From Marseilla massiliensis (lineage in GTDB: Bacteria; Bacteroidota; Bacteroidia; Bacteroidales; Bacteroidaceae): a DNA stretch of 64,000 nt. The stretch covers positions 1 through 64,000 of the forward strand of contig NZ_JACJJL010000004.1 in the NCBI RefSeq assembly GCF_016899955.1, given 5' to 3'. The notes under the pieces were generated by a model. The model searched no databases. It was not told the origin of the DNA and saw nothing but the letters and a program-made list of their open reading frames with translations. A program made the position numbers and the translations under genes. Shown piece by piece: positions 35,131 to 43,144 of this stretch (its first letter is position 1; each line of letters opens with the position of its first letter).

Positions 35131-38100
35131 TCACCCCCTGTGGCTCTCCACCCACTTACGGGCATTGACGAATGCCTCAATCCAAGGCGTCACCTCGTCG
35201 CGGCCGCGGCGGTTGAGCGGATAGTAGGCGTTGTTCCAGGGGAAGCAGGCACGCTCCAGGTGGGGCATCATGGCCAGGTGGCGACCGTCCTTAGATGCTA
35301 TGCCGGCCACGCTGTAGTCTGAACCGTTGGGGTTGCCCGGATATTCGCTGTAGGCATATTTCAGCACCACGTTGTAATGGTCTTCGGGATAGGGCAGCGA
35401 GAACTTGCCTTCTCCGTGGGCCACCCAGATGCCGAGCTTCGAACCGCTGAGCGAACCGAACATGACGCTGTCGTTGCGGGGCACGTCTACGCCGAGGAAA
35501 GCCGACTCAAACTTGTGCGAATCGTTGTGCAGCATCCTGCCCTTCTTGTCGTCGTCGGGCGTTATCAGGCCCAGTTCCATCATCAGCTGGCAGCCGTTGC
35601 ACACACCGAGCGACAGTGTGTCGGGGCGCGCATAGAACCTGTCGAGAGCCTCCTTTGCCTTGGGGTTGAAGAGGAAAGCGCCCGCCCAGCCCTTGGCCGA
35701 GCCCAGCACATCGCTGTTGGAGAAGCCTCCGCAGAACACAATCATGCTGATGTCGTCGAGCGTTTCGCGGCCGCTGATGAGGTCGGTCATCATCACATCC
35801 TTGACGTCGAAGCCCGCAAGGTAAAGCGAATAGGCCATCTCGCGCTCGCCGTTGGTGCCTTTCTCGCGTATGATGGCAGCCTTGACGCCGGTCGGCGTGC
35901 GTCGGTCGGGGCTGATGCCATACGTCGACATGAGTCCGGTGAAGCTGTGGTTGAAGCGCAACTGCAGCGGTTGCTTCTTGTAGTTGGCGTAACGCCGGTC
36001 GGCACAACCGTTCATGCTCTGGTCGCGGTCGAGCAGGTATGACGTCTTGTACCACACGTCACGCAGGGCGTCGATGTCGAAATCGTGCTCAAAGTCGCCG
36101 CAGACAACTGTCAGCTTGCGCTCCTTCGGCATCGGGTAACCAATCTTGGCATACCCAACCCCCATGTCTTCCATGAAGTCGCGGAACTCAAACTTGTGCT
36201 CGTCGGACACCTCGATGACCACGCCGGGGTTCTCGGCGAAGAGCGCCTTGACCACGTCGCCGTCGGTGCAAAGGTCGTGCAGGTTGATGTGCAGGCCGCC
36301 GTTGGTGTTTGCGAAGCACATCTCGAGCAGCGTGGTGACAAGTCCTCCGGCCGAGATGTCATGGCCGGCCATCACCCATCCGCGCCTTATCAGCTCCTGC
36401 ACGGCGTTGAACGCATCGCAGAAGTAGTCGGGGTTCTGCACCGTGGGCACGTCGTCGCCCACCCGGCCCAGGCTTTGTGCGAAGGCGCTGCCGCCGAGCC
36501 GCTGCCTGTCAAAGGAGAAGTCGATGTGATAAAGCGACGCGTTCTTGTCGTTGACAAGAACGGGCGACACCACCTTTCGCACGTCACTGACCTCGCCTCC
36601 GGCCGATACGATGACCGTTCCGGGTGCTATCACCTTGGTGCCGTCGGGATATTGCTGGCTCATGGATAGCGAGTCTTTGCCCGTGGGCACGTTGACGTGG
36701 ATGGCGCAGCAGAAGTCTGACAAGGCCTTTACGGCCGAATAGAGGCGCGCGTCCTCACCCTTCTGCGAACGGCAGGGCCACATCCAGTTGGCCGAAAGGC
36801 TGAGGCTCTGCATCCCGTCGGCCAAAGGCGCCCACACGATGTTGGTAAGTGCCTCGGCCACAGAGAGCACACTGCCCGCCTCGGGCGATGCGAGCCCGGC
36901 CTGCGGGGCGTGGCCCAGTGCGGTGGCTATGCCGCTGCGGCCGCGGTAGTCGAGCGCTACGACGCCGCAGTCGCTAAGCGGCAGCTGCAGTTCGCCCTGG
37001 CATTGCTGGCGCGCAATCTTGCCGGTGACCGACCGGTCGACCTTGTTGGTGAGCCAGTCTTTGCAAGCCACGGCCTCAAGCTGGAGCACACCGTCGAGGT
37101 AACTCTCTATGTCGGCGCCGCTGGCATTCTGCTTTTTATATTCAACGTCGGCATAATGGCGCTCTACGGTTTCGTCGACCATCACCGTCTTTGGCGAATG
37201 TCCGAACATCTGGGCCACGTCGAGGTCGAACGGCTTGACGCCGTCGCCCTGCACAAACGAGAAGTGTGCGTCGCCGGTGGTCTCGCCAACGACATACATC
37301 GGGGCGCGTTCGCGCTCGGCAATGCGGCGTACGTGGTCGATGTGCTTCTCGTCGATGAGCAGTCCCATGCGCTCCTGGCTCTCGTTGGCAATTATTTCTT
37401 TCGAGCTCAGAGTCTTGTCGCCGATGGGCAACTTGGTCATGTCTATGCGGCCGCCGCATTCCTCTACGAGCTCCGAGAGGCAGTTGAGGTGGCCTGCCGA
37501 GCCATGGTCGTGGATGCTCACCACGGGGTTCACGTCTTCCTCGCATAGCGCCCTGACCAGGTTGTAGGCCCGTTTCTGCATCTCGGGGTTGGCCCGTTGC
37601 ACGGCGTTGAGCTCGATGCCGTTGGAGTAGCGGCCAGTGTCTACCGACGACACCGACCCGCCTCCGAGCCCGATGCGGTAGTTGTCGCCACCCACCACAA
37701 CAATCTTGTTGCCTGCCTGCGGCTCTTTCTTCAGGCAGTCGCGCCGCGTGCCGTAGCCCACGCCGCCGGCGAGCATTATCACTTTGTCGTAAGCGTAGCG
37801 CTCATCGCCCTCCTTGTGCTCAAACGTGAGCACGCTACCGCAGATGAGCGGCTGCCCAAACTTGTTGCCGAAGTCGCTCGCTCCGTTCGACGCCTTTATC
37901 AGAATCTGCTCAGGTGTCTGGTAAAGCCACTTGCGCACCGGCAGTATCGACTCCCACGAGCGGTCGCCGCCGTCGGCCAGCCTGGGGTAGGCCGTCATGT
38001 AGACAGCCGTGCCTGCTATGGGCCACGAGCCCACGCCACCGCCCATGCGGTCGCGAATCTCGCCTCCCGTGCCCGTGGCGGCGCCGTTGAACGGCTCGAC

Positions 38101-38862
38101 GGTTGTCGGGAAATTGTGGGTCTCGGCCTTCAGCGAGATGACGCTCTCGATGTCTTTCACAGCAAAATAGTCGCTCGTCGACTGGTCGCGGGGTGCAAAT
38201 TGCTCCACCACGGGCCCGCCGGCAAAGGCAACGTTGTCTTTATAAGCAGAGAGAATCTTGTTTGGGTTTTCCTTGGTTGTCTTCTTGATAAGGGCAAAGA
38301 GGCTCGACTCCATCTCCTTGCCGTCTATGATAAACGTGCCGCCGAATATCTTGTGGCGGCAGTGCTCCGAGTTGATTTGGGCGAAGCCGAATATCTCGGA
38401 GTCGGTAAGCGGGCGCCCCAGCTCGCCTTCAATCTTGTGCAGATACTCAATTTCTTCCTTCGAAAGGGCCAGGCCCTCCTGCTCGTTGTACTCTTCAAGG
38501 TTTTCGACGTGCTTTATCGGCTCCGGCTCATGGTTGACGGTGAATACGGTCTGGTCGAGCCCGTCGTACATCCGCTGCAACATCGGGTCGTGGTCGGCAT
38601 CCTTGCCCGACACGGGGAAATACTCTTCGATGCGGGATATGCCATGGAGGTTCATGTTCTGCGTTATCTCCACGGCATTGGTACTCCACGGAGTGACCAT
38701 CTCGCGGCGCGGTCCGACGAAGAAGCCTTCAAGACTTGAGGCGCTCTCGAGGGCGGCCCCGCCATAAAGCCAACACAATTCTTTGATTTCGTCCTGACCC
38801 AACTGATGGTCAGTCTCTGTTGCAATCACGCTCTGTTGCGGAGTTCTGAAAAAAAGTATCAT
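35131..38862 (-). CDS. purL: Phosphoribosylformylglycinamidine synthase, fused large form
   Basis: 1243 residues from MILFFRTPQQSVIATETDHQ, the usual length for a single-chain enzyme. Domains: N-terminal PurS-like (1-170), linker, two AIR-synthase-type halves (FGFAQINSEHCRHKIFGG; SLKAETHNFPTTVEPFNGAATGTGGEIRD; GAPMYVVGET-type second half) and a C-terminal glutaminase. The glutaminase has nucleophile Cys in SLGVCNGCQLMMELGL and a His/Glu pair in AHGEGKFSLPYP. It makes FGAM from FGAR, glutamine and ATP in purine synthesis. The open frame extends upstream to 39210, but that part is translated 66-bp promoter repeats and is not protein. The leader is about 340 nt. Confidence 0.96.
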   Translation of the reverse strand: MILFFRTPQQSVIATETDHQLGQDEIKELCWLYGGAALESASSLEGFFVGPRREMVTPWSTNAVEITQNMNLHGISRIEEYFPVSGKDADHDPMLQRMYDGLDQTVFTVNHEPEPIKHVENLEEYNEQEGLALSKEEIEYLHKIEGELGRPLTDSEIFGFAQINSEHCRHKIFGGTFIIDGKEMESSLFALIKKTTKENPNKILSAYKDNVAFAGGPVVEQFAPRDQSTSDYFAVKDIESVISLKAETHNFPTTVEPFNGAATGTGGEIRDRMGGGVGSWPIAGTAVYMTAYPRLADGGDRSWESILPVRKWLYQTPEQILIKASNGASDFGNKFGQPLICGSVLTFEHKEGDERYAYDKVIMLAGGVGYGTRRDCLKKEPQAGNKIVVVGGDNYRIGLGGGSVSSVDTGRYSNGIELNAVQRANPEMQKRAYNLVRALCEEDVNPVVSIHDHGSAGHLNCLSELVEECGGRIDMTKLPIGDKTLSSKEIIANESQERMGLLIDEKHIDHVRRIAERERAPMYVVGETTGDAHFSFVQGDGVKPFDLDVAQMFGHSPKTVMVDETVERHYADVEYKKQNASGADIESYLDGVLQLEAVACKDWLTNKVDRSVTGKIARQQCQGELQLPLSDCGVVALDYRGRSGIATALGHAPQAGLASPEAGSVLSVAEALTNIVWAPLADGMQSLSLSANWMWPCRSQKGEDARLYSAVKALSDFCCAIHVNVPTGKDSLSMSQQYPDGTKVIAPGTVIVSAGGEVSDVRKVVSPVLVNDKNASLYHIDFSFDRQRLGGSAFAQSLGRVGDDVPTVQNPDYFCDAFNAVQELIRRGWVMAGHDISAGGLVTTLLEMCFANTNGGLHINLHDLCTDGDVVKALFAENPGVVIEVSDEHKFEFRDFMEDMGVGYAKIGYPMPKERKLTVVCGDFEHDFDIDALRDVWYKTSYLLDRDQSMNGCADRRYANYKKQPLQLRFNHSFTGLMSTYGISPDRRTPTGVKAAIIREKGTNGEREMAYSLYLAGFDVKDVMMTDLISGRETLDDISMIVFCGGFSNSDVLGSAKGWAGAFLFNPKAKEALDRFYARPDTLSLGVCNGCQLMMELGLITPDDDKKGRMLHNDSHKFESAFLGVDVPRNDSVMFGSLSGSKLGIWVAHGEGKFSLPYPEDHYNVVLKYAYSEYPGNPNGSDYSVAGIASKDGRHLAMMPHLERACFPWNNAYYPLNRRGRDEVTPWIEAFVNARKWVESHRG

Positions 38863-39009
38863 GCCTTTATATATATAAAATGTTTCAATGCTACGAGTGG
38901 CGGACGGCATGGATGCGACCCGCCGGATTGCGCGCGGCCGTGGCTGCGGCGGCCAATGCGCTGACAAGACCGCCCTACCTTCGTCGGGCCGAGCGCAGAT
39001 TGCCTTATT

Positions 39010-39239
39010 AAAAGACAACGCAAGCAAGAGGAAAGCAAACTGACTTGCTATTTCCCGAGCGCGGCTTATCTTATGCAAAGATAATGCAAGCGAGAGGAAA
39101 GCAAACTGACTTGCTATTTCCCGAGCGCAGCTTATCTTATGCAAAGATAATGCAAGCGAGAGGAAAGCAAGCGGGCTTGCTATTTCCCGAGCGCAGCTTA
39201 TCTTATGCAAAGATACAACATTTTATTGCGTCAACCAAA
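39010..39239 (-). promoter_or_regulatory. purL promoter with three tandem 66-bp modules
   Basis: The minus-strand -7 box TATCTTTG (39208-39215) has TTTG 20 bp upstream (39236-39239). The same TATCTTTG recurs exactly 66 bp further along at 39142-39149 and again at 39076-39083. A degenerate one lies at 39010-39017. Each 66-bp unit continues CATAAGATAAGCTGCGCTCG and ends in CTCTCGCTTGCAT. Only the first box has a good -33; the others sit inside the leader. Because 66 is divisible by 3, the repeats stay open and give a false 22-residue protein repeat. Confidence 0.85.
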
Positions 39240-39511
39240 TGTTTGGCCATTTTTAGAAGTGGCAACACCAAAAAGCTGGTGCACGACGCCGAAGCCAACG
39301 CCAACACATGGCATAGCGGCAAGGCCGAGAGCACATATCCGCACACAGGCAGCAGCTCACAAAACAGGCTGGTAACAACCGCCAACCGCCAGACACGCCA
39401 TGCCACCATAGGCCTCGCGACAGTGCACCGGTGTAAAATCGGTTTACCACCCTGGCCATTTGCGGCAAACCTCAGATTCACAGCGAATTGCAATACAGCA
39501 GGAAACGACTT

Positions 39512-39599
39512 GCCAAACGGCCCCTACCGGCATGCAGAACGGCAGGTATTGGCCGGTGAAAAGGGCCGTTTGGCAATGCAAAACGGCATCGACGCCAAC
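39512..39599. repeat. 22-bp-period palindromic array (locus 5)
   Basis: Four contiguous 22-bp units start at 39512, 39534, 39556 and 39578 (GCCAAACGGCCCC, GCAGAACGGCAGG, GTGAAAAGGGCCG, GCAAAACGGCATC). It lies in the divergent purL-guaD interval, which otherwise holds only promoters. Confidence 0.8.
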
Positions 39600-39724
39600 A
39601 AGACCGGCCCTCTGTAAGCATATTTCACCATTATTGCCTGCTTGCCATGGCCATGCCGCCAAACCGCTACCCAACGGCTGCCGCAGCCCGGCAATGGCTC
39701 GAAACGATTGTTTGAAGAAAACAT

Positions 39725-39887
39725 TTTGAAATTACAACGGTTTGTGCTACCTTTGCATAAGATAAGCTGCGCTCGGGAAATTGCAAGCCCGCTTGCTTTC
39801 CTCTCGCTTGCATTATCTTTGCATAAGCCAAGCCGCGCCCGGCAATAGGCTGGCAAGCCCACATTGCTACCGCACGCATTACATTTA
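39725..39887 (+). promoter_or_regulatory. guaD promoter with two tandem 66-bp modules
   Basis: TTTG (39725-39728) and TACCTTTG (39748-39755) have a 19-bp spacing. The module then runs 66 bp to TATCTTTG (39814-39821). A diverged second module runs exactly 66 bp to TACATTTA (39880-39887). The first module is close to the purL copies. The leader to the ATG at 40108 would be about 345 nt. Confidence 0.8.
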
Positions 39888-40107
39888 AACAAGATAGAAT
39901 GCAAGTGGCAACAAACGGGCTGGATTGCCCGGAAAAGGGCGGTCCAACTGCCAAAATGAGCAAACCGGGCACGTCGCTGCCATGACTTGGCATGGCGGGA
40001 ACAGCGGCAACAAAACAGTAACGACAGCGCCACGGCTCGCCTCGACAACACCAGGCCAAGGCTACGACGGCGGAACGGGCGGACGAACAAAACAAAAACG
40101 AGACAAA

Positions 40108-40575
40108 ATGGACAAGAAAGAACTGATGATGAGGGCCATCAGGCTCTCGGAAGAAAGCGTAAGAAACGGTGGCGGACCGTTCGGCGCAGTGATAGCGCGC
40201 AACGGCGAGATTGTGGCTGAAGCCTCAAACAGCGTTACGCCCGACTGCGACCCGACGGCCCATGCCGAGGTGAACGCAATAAGGATGGCTGCACGCAACA
40301 CCGGCAGCTACGACCTGAGCGGATGCGAGATATTCACATCGTGCGAACCATGCCCCATGTGCCTCGGGGCCATATACTGGGCTCACCTCGACAAGATTTA
40401 CTATGCCAACGACAGGAAGGATGCTGCCGGCATAGGATTCGACGACGATTTCATTTACAAAGAACTGGAACTGAAACCGGCCGAGCGCCATAAACCGTCG
40501 GAAATATTCTTGCCCGAAGAGGCCAAGCGGGCTTTCGAGATGTGGAAGGAGAAAGACGACAAACGCGAATACTGA
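40108..40575 (+). CDS. guaD: Guanine deaminase (cytidine-deaminase-like family)
   Basis: 155 residues. The zinc site is HAE (His52, Glu54) and PCPMC (Cys82, Cys85). It resembles B. subtilis GuaD more than the tRNA deaminase TadA. Shared points are NxVTPDCDPTAHAEVNAIR, TSCEPCPMCLGAIYWA, DAAGIGFDDDFIYKE and the C-terminal KREY, whose aromatic end reaches the partner's active site in the domain-swapped dimer. It deaminates guanine to xanthine in the cytoplasm for purine salvage. The gene is divergent from purL, so a synthesis gene and a salvage gene share the interval. A TadA assignment is the main alternative. Confidence 0.82.
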   Translation: MDKKELMMRAIRLSEESVRNGGGPFGAVIARNGEIVAEASNSVTPDCDPTAHAEVNAIRMAARNTGSYDLSGCEIFTSCEPCPMCLGAIYWAHLDKIYYANDRKDAAGIGFDDDFIYKELELKPAERHKPSEIFLPEEAKRAFEMWKEKDDKREY

Positions 40576-40580
40576 CATTT

Positions 40581-40619
40581 GGCCCGGCCCGGAGGCTTTC
40601 ACCCCGGGGTCGGGCCTTT
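40581..40619 (+). terminator. Weak terminator after guaD
   Basis: GGCCCGGCCCGG pairs with CCGGGGTCGGGCC and is followed by only TTT, 6 bp after the stop. Confidence 0.5.
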
Positions 40620-40868
40620 GCATGGCATAATGACACAAGGGCCATGCAAGCACATTATATTATATCTGGAAAACACCACCGAAACCTTTTATACCGCAAG
40701 CCCATGACCACGCTACAACGGAGGCGCGGTAGGCCGAAAAGGGCATCAATATGCCTTTTGAAGGCCACGCCATCCATGCCGCCTTCTGGGCTGAACTACA
40801 TCAAACTTCCATTCTTATCCTGTTTGCGCACACAAAATATTGATTTACGTCAAGAATAACGCAATTAA

Positions 40869-40895
40869 CCAACACTTTCCGCTTCAAAGTGTTGG
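40869..40895. promoter_or_regulatory. Operator-like 10-bp inverted repeat over a -33 element
   Basis: CCAACACTTT (40869-40878) and AAAGTGTTGG (40886-40895) are a perfect inverted repeat with a 7-bp spacer. The right arm contains the TTG (40892-40894) that serves as the -33 of the next promoter. No T run follows, so it is not a usual terminator. A dimeric repressor or activator site is plausible. Confidence 0.55.
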
Positions 40896-40922
40896 CCAAT
40901 CCGCAAAAAGGCAGTACCTTTG
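40892..40922 (+). promoter_or_regulatory. Promoter of the short unit at 40929-41212
   Basis: TTG (40892-40894) and TACCTTTG (40915-40922), 20 bp apart. Confidence 0.7.
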
Positions 40923-41074
40923 CAACGTCAAAAGGTTAATAGATTGTTTTAGGTTAGTAATAATATTTATAGTTTTAGGTTTTTAGTTATTGGTAGAAAG
41001 AAAGTTTCAAGTGTGATAACAAAGGTCGTCGTGAGACGCTCTTAACTTTCAAAAGGTTAGTATTAGTATTAGTT

Positions 41075-41137
41075 ATGATTCCTGCTTGCCATTATTATTT
41101 AATGGCAGCGGGACTCTGGCTAATAAAGCCGGAGTAA
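41075..41137 (+). CDS. Possible 20-residue peptide inside the short transcript
   Basis: ATG to TAA encodes a peptide with the sequence MIPACHYYLMAAGLWLIKPE. It is aromatic, Leu-rich and mildly hydrophobic. The two hairpins of the transcript lie inside this frame, so either the peptide or the RNA fold may be the conserved feature. I see no good ribosome-binding site (AGTATTAGTATTAGTT precedes it). It could be a leader peptide of an attenuator or chance. Confidence 0.3.
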   Translation: MIPACHYYLMAAGLWLIKPE

Positions 41138-41175
41138 CAAAAATGACAAGGATTTTTAGTTAAACATAGGCTTGG

Positions 41176-41212
41176 ACGTCGCTGCCCGTTGATGGGTGGT
41201 GACGTTTTTTTT
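41176..41212 (+). terminator. Strong Rho-independent terminator of the short transcript
   Basis: A 12-bp stem (41176-41187 with 41194-41205, three G-T pairs), a 6-nt loop and an eight-T run (41205-41212). Confidence 0.85.
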
Positions 41213-41275
41213 GTGCCGCCCGCGCGCCGGGGCTGCCTCACGGCATAGCCTGCGGCCCACGGGCGACACTGCATT

Positions 41276-41755
41276 TCATGCTTTCTCTATCAGCACTGTG
41301 GCGTAGGCGCTGATGCCTTCCTCACGCCCGGTAAACCCAAGGCGCTCGGTTGTTGTGGCCTTTATCGACACGTCATCCTCGTCAATGCCTATGATGGCGG
41401 CCATGCAACGCTTCATCTCGGGTATGTGCGGGTTCATCTTGGGCCTTTCGGCGCATATCGTGGCATCGATGTTGCCCACGGAGTAACCCTTCGTGGCTAT
41501 CAGTTCCACTGTCTTGCGCAACAGCACCTTGCTGTCAATGCCGTCGGTCTCGGCCGCCGTGTCGGGGAAATGATAGCCTATGTCGCGCATGTTGGCAGCG
41601 CCAAGCAGCGCGTCGCAGATGGCATGGATAAGCACATCGGCGTCACTATGCCCCAGCAATCCGAGACTGTGGGCTATCTTTATTCCGCCAATCCAAAGCT
41701 CGCGGCCTTCCACCAGGCGATGGACATCATATCCGAACCCTACTCTTATCTTCAT
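41276..41755 (-). CDS. ispF: 2-C-methyl-D-erythritol 2,4-cyclodiphosphate synthase
   Basis: 159 residues starting MKIRVGFGYDVHRLVEGREL; longer upstream sequence has no homology. The metal ligands are Asp10 and His12 (GYDVH), with a third His in GLLGHSDADVLIHAICDALLG. The C-terminus TTTERLGFTGREEGISAYA carries the conserved cytidine-site residues. It makes the cyclic diphosphate of the MEP isoprenoid pathway in the cytoplasm as a trimer. It lies 141 bp downstream of porV and is probably the last gene of that operon. Confidence 0.95.
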   Translation of the reverse strand: MKIRVGFGYDVHRLVEGRELWIGGIKIAHSLGLLGHSDADVLIHAICDALLGAANMRDIGYHFPDTAAETDGIDSKVLLRKTVELIATKGYSVGNIDATICAERPKMNPHIPEMKRCMAAIIGIDEDDVSIKATTTERLGFTGREEGISAYATVLIEKA

Positions 41756-41896
41756 ATTCCTTATAGTATTGATGAATGTATGTAACTCAAAAAAATTGCC
41801 GGAACGGCACGGCAAGCAGCCCGAAGCCACCTTGCCGCACCGTCCCGGCACCAGGCCATGCCTCGCCGAGGGCAACAGGTGCCATACCCGGTGGCA

Positions 41897-43063
41897 TCAC
41901 CTGCGGAACAGGTCTTTTATCCCGTCCATGTCAAACGCCAGCGAGAAGCGCAGCGTCTGGTCGAGCGGGTTGCTCTGCGCCGTAGATATGACGTAGCCCA
42001 CGTCAAGCGAGAACACGCTCATGCGGAAGCCGCCGCCCACGGTAAAGTACTTGCGGTTGCCCTTGTTCTCGCTTTCGTGGTGGTAGCCTGCACGCAACGA
42101 GAACTGGTCATGGTAGACATACTCGGCTCCAACGCTCCATTGTATCTCCTCAAGCTCTTCCTTGAACCCTCCGGGAGCATCGCCAAAGCTCTTGAAAATG
42201 CCCGAGATGGAGCTTACGTCGTTGTATTCCTCAATGACGCGGTTCCTGTAGTCGGTGGCCGACTCGCCCTCGTTCTGCAACGGAACGGTGGGCACAAGCA
42301 ACTTGTTGGCGTCGGCCGATATCGAGAAACGGTTGTACTCGTCGATTGGCACCATCAACGAGGCACCTATGCGGAGGTTGGCCGGCAGGAACTGACTGCG
42401 GTTGTCGCCGTAATAAGTTATCTTGCTGCCCACGTTGCTTATGTTCATTCCGAGTCCAATCTGGCACTCGCGGCTGCCCATGGTGAAGTAATTGTTGTAA
42501 TAAAGCGCCAGGTCGGCGGCGAAAGCCGAGGCCGGCGACGATTCTTCGGTGTAGTCGTAGCGCAGGTCGGAGTATATCCAGCGTATCGCCGCGGCAATAG
42601 AGAAGTAGTCGCTGAGCATGAGCGAGTAAGCCACATCGATGGACATCTCATAGGGTTTGACGCTCATGGCGTTCTCCTCGGTCGAGGTCATGACCTCGCC
42701 GAGCGAGAAGTAACGCAGCGAACCCGACACGGCGCTGTAGTCGCCTATGCGGTAATAGCCGGCAACGTAAGCCAGGTCGATGTCGTTGACGAGCTGGCGG
42801 AGCCACGGGGTGTAGTTGAGCGACACGCCCGCCCGGCTGATGCAAAAAGGATATTTGGCCGGGTTCCAGTACTGCGAATTGACATCCGGGTCGGTGGCAA
42901 CACCCACATCGCCCATTCCCGCAGCCCTTGCGTCGGGCGCAATGGTCTGCGATATGACCGCATGATCAACAGGATTAAACTCGCTCAGCTTGTCTTGCGC
43001 ATGACCGGCAAGGGCCATCGACACGCACAACAGCGCAGCGTATATTCTCGGATTATGCTTCAT
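41897..43063 (-). CDS. porV: Type IX secretion outer-membrane shuttle protein PorV (LptO)
   Basis: 388 residues with a signal peptide (LAGHAQ near 23). Characteristic motifs are ISQTIAPDARAAGMGDVGVATDPDVNSQYWNPAKYPF near the N-terminus, then alternating strands of a FadL-like beta barrel, ending with YVISTAQSNPLDQTLRFSLAFD. PorV binds T9SS cargo as it leaves the translocon and hands it to the sortase PorU at the outer surface. The gene follows porU by 81 bp on the same strand, the order also known from Porphyromonas gingivalis. Confidence 0.9.
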   Translation of the reverse strand: MKHNPRIYAALLCVSMALAGHAQDKLSEFNPVDHAVISQTIAPDARAAGMGDVGVATDPDVNSQYWNPAKYPFCISRAGVSLNYTPWLRQLVNDIDLAYVAGYYRIGDYSAVSGSLRYFSLGEVMTSTEENAMSVKPYEMSIDVAYSLMLSDYFSIAAAIRWIYSDLRYDYTEESSPASAFAADLALYYNNYFTMGSRECQIGLGMNISNVGSKITYYGDNRSQFLPANLRIGASLMVPIDEYNRFSISADANKLLVPTVPLQNEGESATDYRNRVIEEYNDVSSISGIFKSFGDAPGGFKEELEEIQWSVGAEYVYHDQFSLRAGYHHESENKGNRKYFTVGGGFRMSVFSLDVGYVISTAQSNPLDQTLRFSLAFDMDGIKDLFRR

Positions 43064-43144
43064 TGAATGTTGGTGAAATTACTTTTTATTTGGTGAACAC
43101 TAAACATAAAACGCCACCATGGGCCCTTTTATTGCTCATTGTCA

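Larger units (their letters stand above)
40929..41212 (+). ncRNA. Short independent transcript, candidate non-coding RNA of about 284 nt
   Basis: It is bounded by a consensus promoter and a strong terminator, with no long reading frame. The first half is very AT-rich (TTAATAGATTGTTTTAGG...). CAAAAGGTTA occurs twice (near 40930 and 41056). GAAAGTT near 41005 can pair with AACTTTC near 41048. Near 41085-41137 there are two hairpins: GCCATTA with TAATGGC, and ACTCTGGCT with AGCCGGAGT. I do not recognise tmRNA, RNase P or SRP RNA signatures. A 6S-type RNA is possible but not shown. It contains a 20-codon reading frame, listed separately. Confidence 0.55.

Noticed and set aside
39010..39215. CRISPR array or protein repeat at the purL leader
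   Set aside because: The 66-bp units are contiguous without variable spacers, and each holds a promoter -7 box; no cas genes are present. They are tandem leader repeats.
40108..40575. tRNA adenosine deaminase TadA
   Set aside because: The DAAGIGFDDDFIYKE region and the KREY C-terminus fit guanine deaminase better; TadA's typical tRNA-contacting C-terminal helix pattern is not seen.
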